From assembly GCA_034190875.2 (NCBI GenBank), contig CM067353.1, positions 39,912,073 through 39,976,072 on the forward strand: a stretch of 64,000 bases of DNA, written 5' to 3'. The notes below the pieces were generated by a model. The model made no database searches and was not told the DNA's origin. It worked only from the letters and a program-made list of their open reading frames with translations. Made by a program: the position numbers and the translations under genes. Source of the stretch: Urechis unicinctus. Taxonomy: Eukaryota > Annelida > Polychaeta > Xenopneusta > Urechidae. This document shows, piece after piece, positions 1 to 19,328 of the stretch; the stretch's first letter is position 1, and the number at the start of each line of letters is the position of its first letter.

Positions 1-537
1 CATGCCTTACCTTATACTCCAAAACCAGTGCTCGCATGTTACTGGGGACCACCAGGTGATTATCCTGTGTATCTTTCTTCTGTTTATAGTTAATTCAATC
101 ATTGAAATGCATCAGCTCTTTATTCATCTAGTACGACTTTGATTAATCAAAAAAACAGGTTCCTTGTGCCGCCCATATATGTGCAGTGGAGAATCCCGAG
201 CACGATGGATTCTGCAAGCACAGAGGATCCGCATCAGTTACAAAGTAACAAGATATATTACTGTCTCTGTTCCCTGTTGAGTAACAGCAATGGGCGATGG
301 GTCGTGGACGAGATAGGTATTCAGCCCCCCAGGATCCCACACTAGCCGTGGCTCCTCTCCTGTCTCGCCAACCGCTCTCTCATCCTTCCCATGTCCTTGC
401 ACACCGTTTTGGGGCTAGAACATTGAGCATATTAATGACCTGTTCCCCAACCTCCACTTCCAGTTCCCTCCGTAAACTGCCTTTTTACTGATTTTGTCCG
501 TGGCCTTTCCGTACGCTACCTCTTCCCTGCTGCATCC

Positions 538-724
538 CTCGTGGGTCCGGGGGTAGAATAGGCCCCCTGTATCCTTCTGTTTTCGTCTTTTTTCAATTTA
601 TCCTAGAAGGCGGCAGCTTAATCAGATAAAATTTATCTATTGACCTTTCTAGGTGCCATATAACTCATTAGTGTTGGTGTGCCGTTAAACCCGAAACTTA
701 TTAACTTATTCACTCACTCACACT
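538..724 (+). repeat. SINE-like tail ending in TCAC repeats
   Basis: A 'gtgggtccggggg-tagaatagg' segment is followed by 'gccgttaaacccgaaac' and ends in tcactcactcac. This layout resembles the 3' ends of short retroposons I associate with mollusc genomes. No promoter boxes were confirmed, so the 5' limit is uncertain. The first 500 bases of the window hold no gene I recognise. Confidence 0.35.
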
Positions 725-2100
725 TCTCTGCTGCCCGTATTGCCCTGAGCTTCATCTAGTGCCCCTCCATACGTTAACAGTATGAACATATTTCACAGGG
801 CAGATCACACAACTTGTCTCCAGCCGCATACTCATGGCAACCTTATTGATCTCGGGGCCTCCTAGATAAAGCATCCACATTGCCATGTTTCCCGCCAGCC
901 CAGTGTCAATTCCTCCATCCACCTTGCCAGCTGCCCTGTGGCTCTTTAAACTTCAATAGCCAAATCAAACTTGCATGATCTGTGCGTATGGTGAACGGTC
1001 GTCCTTGCAAGTAGCGTCTAAACTGCCGTGTGAACCTCACCACAGCCAGTACCTTCAACCTCGTGGTACAATGCCTGCATTGCTCTTTGGTTAGAGCGTA
1101 GCTCCCATATATATAAGCTATAACCCTCTCTTCCTCGTTCTGCAACTGGCACAGCTCTGCTCCTATAGCCATATTAGATGCATATGTGTCCAGTATGAAG
1201 TCAACCGTCCTATTGGATAATGTGAGGAAGGGCGGTGTGGTTGGTGTATCTTTCAGTGCTATAAATTGCCCCAGTATTAATCTTTCTTACCTATCACCCG
1301 GTACAGTGGTAGATAGGCGAATTCCTTGATGAAGGCTCTGTACTTATTGGCTAAACCCAAGAGCCTTTTCACATCCTTGGGTCCCTTGGGTTCCGGCCAT
1401 TCCCTGACCACATGGGTGTCATGTTGTGACATTTTCTCTTTCCGGTAAAACACACTTTATTGGTTTTAATTTCAAACCCTACTTACTTCATAACAAGACC
1501 CTAGGACAAGGATATCACCAAGGAACGCTAGACTGGTGTTCTAATTTAACCCCGTAACATTAGGTCCATTACCCCAGCAAAGGTAGCGGGTGCATTACAC
1601 AACCCAAACCCTACGTGATTATGTTCAAATAGGCCATATGTGGTGGCAAATGCAGTTTTCCTCCTGTCTTCTGGCTCTATTTTTTACAAGCCAATACGCG
1701 GAATTGGCATCCAGTCTGGTGAAGCAGATTTTACCTGCTAAGGTGTCCACTCATCTAAGAGTGGAACGGGAAACTCATCCTTGTTGGTGACATCATTCAG
1801 TACCACGTAATCCACGCAGCAGCGCACGGATCCACCTCTCTGCCATATGAGAATAGGTGCAGAGGCCCATTCTGAGGTAAACTCTTGAATGAGCCCAGCC
1901 TACAGTATGTCCCTTACGCGGACCTCTTCTTCACTAGTGAAATATTCTGGAGTTCTTTTCATCCTTCGCTTGATTGGCCTGGTATCCCCAATGTCATACT
2001 CGTCGCGGGTAAACGCATCCTCGTAATCCACCAACAACGTGTAATTAAGAGGCTCCAACCATATTGTGTAGGTGTTCAGGTACCTCACAGTCCCCTTTTA
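700..2100 (-). mobile_element. Ty3/gypsy-type pol remnant
   Basis: Minus-strand reading gives recognisable but frame-broken gypsy polyprotein pieces in the right order. At 2,088-1,900 lies the segment just before reverse transcriptase (…DEYDIGDTRPIKRRMKRTP…). The start of reverse transcriptase follows at about 1,890-1,780. At 1,172-906 lies the RNase H region (VIAYIYGSYALTKEQCR, then RPFTIRTDHASLIWLL). The motif before the integrase zinc finger, 'GNVDALSRRPRD', is near 880-850. No LTR pair or intact ORF is visible; several frameshifts are needed to connect the parts. It is a dead fragment. The LINE that abuts it at about 2,110 may have inserted into it. Confidence 0.8.
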
Positions 2101-2119
2101 TCCATGAACTACATGCATA

Positions 2120-4170
2120 AACCCTATCCTACACCAACTCGGGACTTGGTCGCAGATCTCCACTCTTCCCTGTCCAGCATTAGGGTCCTCATCTCCCCTA
2201 TGTCACTGAGGCCAACATCCTGCCACAAAGAGTCGATGAATGTGGCTCGCCGCCGTTCCCTTCTGCTATTTCCCTGATTTGGCTCCCACAATATGATGTG
2301 ATGGGCTGCCAGCTCCGGGTGTCGAATGCAGTGGCCTGCGAAACCCATCCTCCTCTCCCTGATCTTTATTGAGATACTCTGAAAGGTCACCATACAGGTC
2401 ATTGTTGTGTACATGGTATTTCCAGATAACGTCAAGTGCCATGCGCAGCATCCTGGTATAGACACCATCAAGGGATTTCTCTTGCTGTACAGTTAAGGTC
2501 CATGTTTCAGCGCCGTAGAGCAGTACTGACTCGACTGTTGCCACGTGAGTCGCCTCTTGAGGTCGTCGCTGAGCTTGGCCTTCCACACCTTCTTCATTGA
2601 GTGTGTCGCACAGCTCCTTCTCTGTCGAGGCGATGTAGGCCCCGAGGTACTTAAAGTCCTCCACCACCTCTAGCACTGCTCCATCGCCAGTGACGACATT
2701 CGTGTCCTCGACGTTGAAGGCAAGCACTTTACTCTCTTTAGTATTGAGATGAAGGCCGATCTTCTTGCACTCTGATTCCACTGCTAGCAACAGCACCTGT
2801 GCTTTTTCTGCTGTGTCAGGTATGAGGCCAATATCGTTAGCATAGTCAAGGTCCGACCCGCCGGCTTCTCCTCAGGGTGAGTGTGAAGCCCAGTTGTTCC
2901 TCCTTGCCGTCAATTGCCTGCCTGAATGCATAGTCAAAGGCTAGAACAAATAGAAAGGGGGCCAGTGTGTCGCCCTGGAGTACTCCTGCTTGTATATCGA
3001 AATACGGGGTCTCACCATCTGGAGAGAGCATCTTTGCTCGAGTTCCCCTGTAACCCGCTGTAATTGCCTGGACCACCTTCTCTGGGATGCCATAGGCACA
3101 AAAAATAGATATTATTTTTCCTATGCACGGTGCTGAAGGCCTTGCGGAAATCGATGAAGGTGAGCACTGCTGGTAGTCTTTCCTCTTTCACTCCTTCCAG
3201 TATTCTCCTGTGCTTATGCGGAAAGCCATTCTGCGAAGTTCTGAGAGGATCTAGAACGGGTCTCAATCTGTTGAGCAGAATCCTGTTGTAGGCCTTGGCG
3301 AGAAGAGGACATAGGCTGATGCCTCGATAGTTGTCCGTCTTGGTGAGGTCACCGGACTTGGGGATCGGAACAATGTTAAGGGTGCTCCAGAGTGCTGGTA
3401 GTGCTCCAGTAGCATATGCTCTTTTTATGAAGCTGAGAGCGATAACATCCACCTGGACAAACTTCAGGACTTCTGGGGCCACTTCATCTTCACAGCAGCC
3501 CTTGCCACACTTGATGCTGCGCTTGGCCTTCAGGTATTCTTCCATGGAGATTGGACCGTCTGGTATGGAAAGTTCTTGGAAGACCTGGGAGATGGGGTCA
3601 TCTTCATTGTCTACCTTCGGTGGACTGCCAAGCAGCTTCTCAAAGTGTTATTGCCACGCAGATACTCTCTCCCTATCATTCCGCCCCTTGATCTTGGACG
3701 ATTGAGCTGGTTTTCTCCCTGATACCTCGTTTATGAGTCTCCAGCTTTGTCCGTGCCTGTGGTTCATATGTGCCTCCTCCACGCCTTTGATCTTCTGGGT
3801 CAGTTCCTGCTGTTGTATTTCTACATAAACTTGGTACAGCTCTTCTTTCCTCAGCTTGTAGGTCTCTCTCCGCTCCTCTACCTTGCGATTTGCCAGGTAA
3901 CTCTTGTATGAGGTCCTCATCTCCTCCCTTGCCTTCACGACCCAATGGTCCAAACACTTATCCTTCCATCGTACCCTCGGGACTTGTGCCAGACATGCCT
4001 CCGCAGCTGTTTGGTTGACCTTGGCTAAGCGCGTGTAATCTACAGAGATATCCTTGTCCTCCTGCAGTATTTGGAACCTGTTCCTGGTCTCCAGTACATA
4101 CTACTGCTGCAGCTTAGAGACCTTCGCCGGCTGGCTCCATTGGTAGTCTACCTTCTTTACCCTATACTCA
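2120..4170 (-). mobile_element. 5'-truncated LINE, reverse transcriptase and C-terminal region
   Basis: Read 5' to 3' on the minus strand: an EN-RT linker with coiled-coil character (3,957-3,648), reverse transcriptase fingers and palm (3,545-3,100; 'VPIPKSGDLTKTDNYRGISL', 'LTFIDFRKAF'), 'GVLQGDTLAPFLFVLAFDYA' (about 2,980-2,930), the catalytic box, the thumb with 'GLHLNTKESKVLAFN' (about 2,760-2,710), and a C-terminal region ending 'DREEWRSATKSR' near 2,130. At least three frameshifts break the frame. The catalytic YADD is written YAND because of a single-base change at 2,836-2,838. No endonuclease domain is seen upstream, so it is 5'-truncated. The clade is not certain; the layout fits an RTE/Jockey-like LINE. 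Non-functional. Confidence 0.85.
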
Positions 4171-4718
4171 CCCACTCACTCCGGTGTGCTTTTTTTCATA
4201 GTACGAGGGGCTGGCTGGGAGGCACCTGCAGGGGAACATTAACTGGCTTCCAAACCTGACTAGGGGGCGATTTTTGTCGTTTAGTGCGTTAAAGGCCTTC
4301 CGGTAAGCTATCCCCCTTTCCCTCGGGTCCTTGATGCCCCTTGCTTGAGGCAAAAAGATGAACACCATTGGGAGAAGATAGCCCTCTTACCCTGGGCTCC
4401 TCACGCTAACTGACCCTACCTATCCTGCAACTCAGTTACCGTCCCTCGACCTCCTTTCTCTTACATCTGCCTATTTCCTTAGGGCAGGAGTCGCCTTGGG
4501 TTAGTTCGCTGCCCCCTCCAGTTAGTTCACTCCCCGACCGTAAGGAAAACCTGTTTCCAAGTGGTTCGCGGAGTTTCTGGCCTTACCCTCACGTTCCATG
4601 ATGCCAACAGACTCATGTCCACCTTACATTACCACGTTGTCCTACCCAAGTTGATCCCCTCTGCCCCCCCCAAGCGCCAGTCTATAAAATCCTTTCAATC
4701 AGATCAGGGACGGGAATA

Positions 4719-5210
4719 TGTTATGATATTAATCTAGCTCTTTTGACTTTTGAAACGCTCCCCCTCTTTTCCATTTTCAGCACGACATGTTTCACTAGCC
4801 CGGGGATACTTCCGCCCTTAAGACGGGGGTGTGACCCTGATAACAGACCTGGCTGGTACCTTTTCCCATTGGCCAATGACCCTTCGAGCCCACGCCCCAT
4901 GTGAGCAGTTGGGGTTGACCTTTGTGAAGGGGGACCGGCTATACCTGGACCAATGGGAGGCCAGCTGTGGGTGTGGTTCCGAGCGTAATCCAATGCCGGA
5001 ACCCCGATAAAATAGCTGGCCTCGCAGAAGTACAGGGAGAAATACCTAGCGAAGAGACGAAGTATCTGAACAAGATTCTGACCCGAGATTCCAGAAAAAG
5101 CTATTAAGCTAAAACTCAAATAAACCAACAACAACTCAACTCCTGGACTGGTGTTTTCTCTGGCTAGTGTCCCCACTCAAGCAACTACAAGCAGCTACAA
5201 TATTCCTACA
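4719..5210 (+). other. Possible solo LTR or promoter-like segment
   Basis: The segment begins TGTTATGATATTA and ends AATATTCCTACA (TG…CA termini, partly inverted). It has 'gataaaatagc' near 5,013 and an AAATAAA signal near 5,117, as an LTR would. No target-site duplication, primer binding site or second copy is visible. The rest of 4,170-5,400 carries no recognisable gene. Confidence 0.22.
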
Positions 5211-5399
5211 TACGAAGGAGCGCGCAGAAATATGAATAACCAAGAAATATAAGTATAACAAGAATATAGCTATATAGGAGGAAATATAGTTATAAGAAAT
5301 AGAGCTGACTTCGTCCAGCCATTCATTCAGCCTGTTTCTACTTTGACAGGTAGCCAAACAGAATGGCCACTTCTCCGGTCCAGCAATACTTTCCGACAT

Positions 5400-7183
5400 A
5401 AAACATGCAGTTGAATTCCTTGGCGGTGACGGTGTTAACAGATTTTTGATTTCAGTACGTATTCCGAATTACTACGGATCATTGGATAGAAGGCTTTGAG
5501 TGAGAATAACAATATTGCTTTTATCTATCAGCGAGCACACGGCAACATATCGATCTCTCTAGCAGCTCTTTAAACGCATGTACCACTCCTAGCAAGTTGG
5601 ATATCTCCCACGTTAATTTGGGGATCGCTCTGTGTCTGTTTATGATGTTGCTAAATTTAAATGTGTTTTGTGTTACTACACTAAATATGTTTCATCGAAT
5701 GATATAAGGCTGGGATATGGCGGCGGCCCATTCTGAAATCATGAAAATGGATACTCGTGTAAAATATTACTGGGCGGCACATGGTCGGCACTTAGTTGCT
5801 TTCCTTATATATTGATTGTGTTTGGTCCACCATCACCTTAGTCAGGGTGCATTGCATGATAACAACAAGACCTCAAATGAAATCGTTGCGTCACTCACAC
5901 TGACTGTTTAAACTTCAGACCTTTCTGATAACGAAAATGCCTCATTTGCATTCACTGTAATGTCCTGTTTAATATCAGCTACACAAGGGAATTATGGCAC
6001 CCAGCAGTACAATGGAGAGCGGGAAACACTCTGGTTTGACATTAAACTGCCGATGATTGTAGAATAGTAAACATCATCTCGTATTTTGGAATATTTAAAA
6101 TTGTAATTGCAGTGACCTGTCAAGCATGTAGTACAACATCGTCTAATAAATAAATATTCCACGTTTTGCGATCAGCAAGTGTTAGAATGGATAATTTGTT
6201 GTTGCAATGCTAAGTTCGTACTGATCGAGGCACCTGCAATTCCTGCACGACTATCCAAGGACTATGGAGGTTAATGCGCTGGCGTTCTTTTCAAAAGAGT
6301 TGCTAATCAATAACCTTTTGGATTTTACATAAGACTACAAATCAGCTCTCTGTATTCTATTGTTATGTATATTACCTTGCATTATTTCGATGTAAGACAT
6401 TAAACCATTCTTATTGTCTTAGGATTTATCGTCTCTATCTGATAGATTAGTGGACATTTACCTGAAGCGAAAACAAAGGTTAGCCTCTCTCATGGCTGAT
6501 TTCGATTGTTATTGAATATTTTAGCATCGTTTATCATTTATCGTGTCGAGAAAGTATCTAGATAAGTATAGAAATGTGTTCATTGCTGCTTTCAAGGTCG
6601 GTTACATCAATATATTCCTCCCTCCGACTTACAGCGAGCTATTGAGGAGCATCGGGGGTAGGTTCTGAGCTGCTTCTATGTTGAGAATAACACGATCATC
6701 TAATGCCTCATTTCTTTGAGACAGACCACTTAAACTTGTTTTTAAATCGCCGAGCTCGATTGTTTTTTCTGTGTGTGTAGGGTATTCGTCGGCCACTACT
6801 AAGTGGTCTTGAAAGAGACGGTCATTGCCACACTAAAGTGCACCAAGGACATTTTGTACGTAGAGGCTGATCGTCTCGGTGCTGAAACAGAGAGCGTGTT
6901 GCATTCACAGTGGTAGGGTTTACTTTCATTGCTTAAATTGTTTATCAGTTGTCTAATGTCTTAAAGATAGATGTCACAGTGTTGAACATTAAAAAACGCA
7001 AACAATTTTTTTTCCAGATCGCTCTATCCTCCCGATTTCCAGACAAACCTCGGCATATTTTCCCTTTTCGAAATAAAAAACGAAATGGCTGCTTAACCAT
7101 ATCTGTGTTCTTCACATTTTTCATCAAAGTCACTGTATCAAATAATCTGAGCCATTTTATATATTGTTGAAAACGAACCCATG
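5400..7183. other. No gene recognised
   Basis: AT-rich sequence with stops in all frames. A 7.0-kb stretch of poly-T/poly-A-bearing sequence lies near 6,990-7,080. I see no conserved exon, RNA gene or clear repeat boundary. Confidence 0.5.
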
Positions 7184-8830
7184 TTGGACAAGTTAGCGGC
7201 AGCGGAATCTTCACTTAACGCTATCTTTTCCAAGTTGGTGAGATCGCGTAGGCTTCATGTAGTGATTGTAGGACATCAATGAGGCAGAGACATACTGGAA
7301 ATGAGTCTGAAAGATGAGCCTGATGGTTTGTTGAAGCCTAGTGAGCCAGATATAGGCTCAGTCAAGTTGGACAAGTTAGCGGCAGCGGAATCTTCACTTA
7401 ACGCTATCTTGTCCAAGTTGGTGAGATCGCGTAGGCTTCATGTAGTGATTGTAGGACATCAATGAGGCAGAGACATACTGGAAATGAGTCTGAAAGATGA
7501 GCCTGATGGTTTGTTGAAGCCTAGTGAGCCAGATATAGGCTCAGTCAAGTTGGACAAGTTAGCGGCAGCGGAATCTTCACTTAACGCTATCTTTTCCAAG
7601 TTGGTGAGATCGCGTAGGCTTCATGTAGTGATTGTAGGACATCAATGAGGCAGAGACATACTGGAAATGAGTCTGAAAGATGAGCCTGATGGTTTGTTGA
7701 AGCCTAGTGAGCCAGATATAGGCTCAGTCAAGTTGGACAAGTTAGCGGCAGCGGAATCTTCACTTAACGCTATCTTGTCCAAGTTGGTGAGATCGCGTAG
7801 GCTTCATGTAGTGATTGTAGGACATCAATGAGGCAGAGACATACTGGAAATGAGTCTGAAAGATGAGCCTGATGGTTTGTTGAAGCCTAGTGAGCCAGAT
7901 ATAGGCTCAGTCAAGTTGGACAAGTTAGCGGCAGCGGAATCTTCACTTAACGCTATCTTGTCCAAGTTGGTGAGATCGCGTAGGCTTCATGTAGTGATTG
8001 TAGGACATCAATGAGGCAGAGACATACTGGAAATGAGTCTGAAAGATGAGCCTGATGGTTTGTTGAAGCCTAGTGAGCCAGATATAGGCTCAGTCAAGTT
8101 GGACAAGTTAGCGGCAGCGGAATCTTCACTTAACGCTATCTTGTCCAAGTTGGTGAGATCGCGTAGGCTTCATGTAGTGATTGTAGGACATCAATGAGGC
8201 AGAGACATACTGGAAATGAGTCTGAAAGATGAGCCTGATGGTTTGTTGAAGCCTAGTGAGCCAGATATAGGCTCAGTCAAGTTGGACAAGTTAGCGGCAG
8301 CGGAATCTTCACTTAACGCTATCTTGTCCAAGTTGGTGAGATCGCGTAGGCTTCATGTAGTGATTGTAGGACATCAATGAGGCAGAGACATACTGGAAAT
8401 GAGTCTGAAAGATGAGCCTGATGGTTTGTTGAAGCCTAGTGAGCCAGATATAGGCTCAGTCAAGTTGGACAAGTTAGCGGCAGCGGAATCTTCACTTAAC
8501 GCTATCTTGTCCAAGTTGGTGAGATCGCGTAGGCTTCATGTAGTGATTGTAGGACATCAATGAGGCAGAGACATACTGGAAATGAGTCTGAAAGATGAGC
8601 CTGATGGTTTGTTGAAGCCTAGTGAGCCAGATATAGGCTCAGTCAAGTTGGACAAGTTAGCGGCAGCGGAATCTTCACTTAACGCTATCTTGTCAAGTTG
8701 GTGAGATCGCGTAGGCTTCATGTAGTGATTGTAGGACATCAATGAGGCAGAGACATACTGGAAATGAGTCTGAAAGATGAGCCTGATGGTTTGTTGAAAC
8801 CTAGTGAGCCAGATATAGGCTCAGTCAAGT
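7184..8830 (+). repeat. Tandem array of nine 183-bp units
   Basis: The word TTGGACAAGTTAGCGGCAG recurs at 7,184, 7,367, 7,550, 7,733, 7,916, 8,099, 8,282, 8,465 and 8,648, an exact 183-bp period. The last unit has a 1-bp deletion and the array decays at about 8,830. Units are nearly identical. Units 1 and 3 read 'ctatcttttcc' where the others read 'ctatcttgtcc', which suggests an early dimer duplication. Each unit holds an inverted repeat (TTGGACAAGTTAGCG … CGCTATCTTGTCCAA, 14 of 15 matched, about 20-nt loop). Each also holds an intact 54-codon ORF from ATGAGTCTG to TGA. It could be a satellite or the tandem core of a transposon; function unknown. Confidence 0.95.
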
Positions 8831-9120
8831 TGGACAACTTAGCGGCGAGCTCCCATATCATATATACAGTGATGTTGGGACGTTTTGGCAAGGACCGAAT
8901 AGATACGATCTTATCATTTTTCCAGCATTTTCACGAACGGTGTATCACGGAGATGATGTACTCTGCTTTGGACAAGTTAGCGGCGTGGACAAGATAGCGT
9001 TACGACAGACGCGCCACTTTTAGAGCTTGTCGTGTCTAGACTAGGGCGAGAAGCGTAGCGGAACCCCTGGAGTCTGGGACGCCGACTATCTGTAGACCAT
9101 AATGATTAGCTTCACCTTTT
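8831..9120 (+). other. Array edge with rearranged repeat arms
   Basis: The last repeat fragment breaks down after 'ttggacaacttagcggcg'. At 8,970-9,000 the two arms of the array hairpin reappear, but now in the same orientation (ttggacaagttagcg, then tggacaagatagcg). This implies an inversion of one arm at the array edge. Confidence 0.6.
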
Positions 9121-9123
9121 GCT

Positions 9124-9130
9124 TATATAA
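9124..9130 (+). promoter_or_regulatory. TATA box, probable multicopper oxidase promoter
   Basis: TATATAA followed by AGG lies 257 bp upstream of the chosen start codon of the multicopper oxidase, with no other gene nearby. Transcription would begin near 9,155. A 23-bp direct duplication (9,172-9,217) would then sit in the 5' UTR. Confidence 0.5.
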
Positions 9131-9171
9131 AGGTGAACCATGAATGAGGACGGGATTATTCAAAGTGAAGG

Positions 9172-9217
9172 GGACAACTTGCAGGGTAGTGGTTGGACAA
9201 CTTGCAGGGTAGTGGTT
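9172..9217 (+). repeat. 23-bp direct duplication
   Basis: Two exact copies of ggacaacttgcagggtagtg-gtt. Its first nine bases resemble the 'ttggacaactt' of the nearby 183-bp array. It falls in the likely 5' UTR of the multicopper oxidase. Confidence 0.9.
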
Positions 9218-9386
9218 GGGTATTGTTTTCGGTCAGTCGCCAGTGGTCATTATTCTTCACCATGCGGGTCGATGTTAAGGGACATATTGATCGGCTCAGT
9301 TGAAGTTTACACGAGTCTCAACACCACATCAGGAAACGACCTGACCGGGACATCGGTTGGAGTCTGCCGTCTGAAGCGATTTCGAC

Positions 9387-17720
<8,334 letters not shown>

Positions 17721-17883
17721 AGCCTATTCAAAGTAAAGTTTGTCGTATTTACTACTTAGTCTGTGCGATAAATTAATTCCTGCAAACATGAATAGATATC
17801 TATTGCAATATGTTTACTCGTATGTTTACTCGTATGTTTTGTTTAAATTTGGAATAACACATTTCACTAAGTCTGTATATTTG

Positions 17884-17889
17884 AATAAA
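17884..17889 (+). terminator. PolyA signal of the multicopper oxidase
   Basis: AATAAA 164 bp after the stop codon at 17,718-17,720, followed by a T-rich stretch. The neighbouring PDZD11 gene converges from the other strand. Confidence 0.6.
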
Positions 17890-19328
17890 ATACAGTATCG
17901 TTTTCCACTCCAGTTTGTTTGTCTCAGTCTTTTTTCATTCATGGACACCCCCCCCCACCCCATGTCTTTTATTCGAATGGCTTGAAATTCGCGCTGAAAC
18001 ATTTAGTAAACGATGGGATTATACTAGGATGGCAAGTGGTAATCTTGGGTGCTCTTTGAATATGGAAGCGCTCGAGAATTCCACTTGGCAACCTGAGGAT
18101 ACGAACGCTAGTGGATGTATGTTCTGAAAAAAAGATAATTAGTAAATGCCTACACCATATATTCGTGTGTACTTGTGTGTTCAATTTAATGGGGCTGCTC
18201 CAGAAATTATCATAGAATTCCCTAGATGGTATTGCCAATATTATTGTGAGGCATGAATAATTAAAATGTTGGCGATTTATATAGCCATCAATGACAAGGG
18301 GATTTTGATACAGTATTTGATGAGATTGTCGGATTCATTTTGGTGCAGAGCTTCAATAAGTTCCATCAACGCCTTGACAATTATGTGCATCATAGGTAAA
18401 TGGGATGGTGTTCATCTTATAGTTACCAGCTTCAGACCCAACCTTCATATACCACACAGCAAAATATCAAAATTAGCTATATCTGCTGTTTTCTTCCAAA
18501 TTATGGTACACTTTTGAATAGCTACTTAATTGTTTTTTGTATAGTCTGATTACATTAATAGTTATTTCAAACGATACTTTCTGGTTGCGATAAAAATAAA
18601 CCTCAGCAATGAATAATCACACTATATGTCATGAAAATATATTTAATAACATTTGAAAAATGAGTTGTAAATCATTATAAAAAGGAATGCAACATTTTAA
18701 CATTCAAAATGTGATGGTTTACAATACAATATGAGTGCTGCAAGGATTGTAAGGTAATGAACTCCTAATGACTTGATACATCACATAAACTATCCCCAGT
18801 ATAGCATGCAACATGTTTACTTTTCCAAATATGAATGCATTACCAGAGTACATGCAAATACAGTCAGTCATTCTCTTAATTGCAAAAATGATTTTTATGA
18901 ACTAAAGTGTTTAACTGAATAGAAAATCATTTACATGAGAGGTACAACATTTCGGTAGTGTGTGAAGAATAGAGATTCGTCAAATGATTGTCTTGCTTTC
19001 ACATTTCCCAGTGTACAACACCAGAAGCACCAAACACCGCATCTGGTTCAACGTACAACTTAAACCACGTATTCTCTTGGACAGGTTTTGTGCAAGTCTT
19101 AATGCTCAAACAATTATGCTGCACCATAACAGTAATCTGAATGCACAGAATGTTCTGATCTTGGGTAGTAGAATAAATTAACATAAATACCCCACTGCTC
19201 TCATTCAGTAACATATTTGTCCAAGAAAATTAATATTTTCGAATAGAGAGCAGAAATAGATGAACACATCTACAGCTGGTATGTACAGATGGGATGAGGA
19301 ATGAAGTGTGAGGTCCTCCAGGGTGAGA
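17890..19328. other. Convergent intergenic region and PDZD11 3' UTR
   Basis: AT-rich region between the polyA signal of the multicopper oxidase and the PDZD11 stop codon. The minus strand has ATTAAA at 18,640-18,645 as a possible PDZD11 polyA signal. No other gene is recognised. Confidence 0.4.

Noticed and set aside
7184-8830. CRISPR-like array
   Set aside because: Units are 183 bp and identical throughout with no short repeat/variable spacer pattern; the sequence is eukaryotic.
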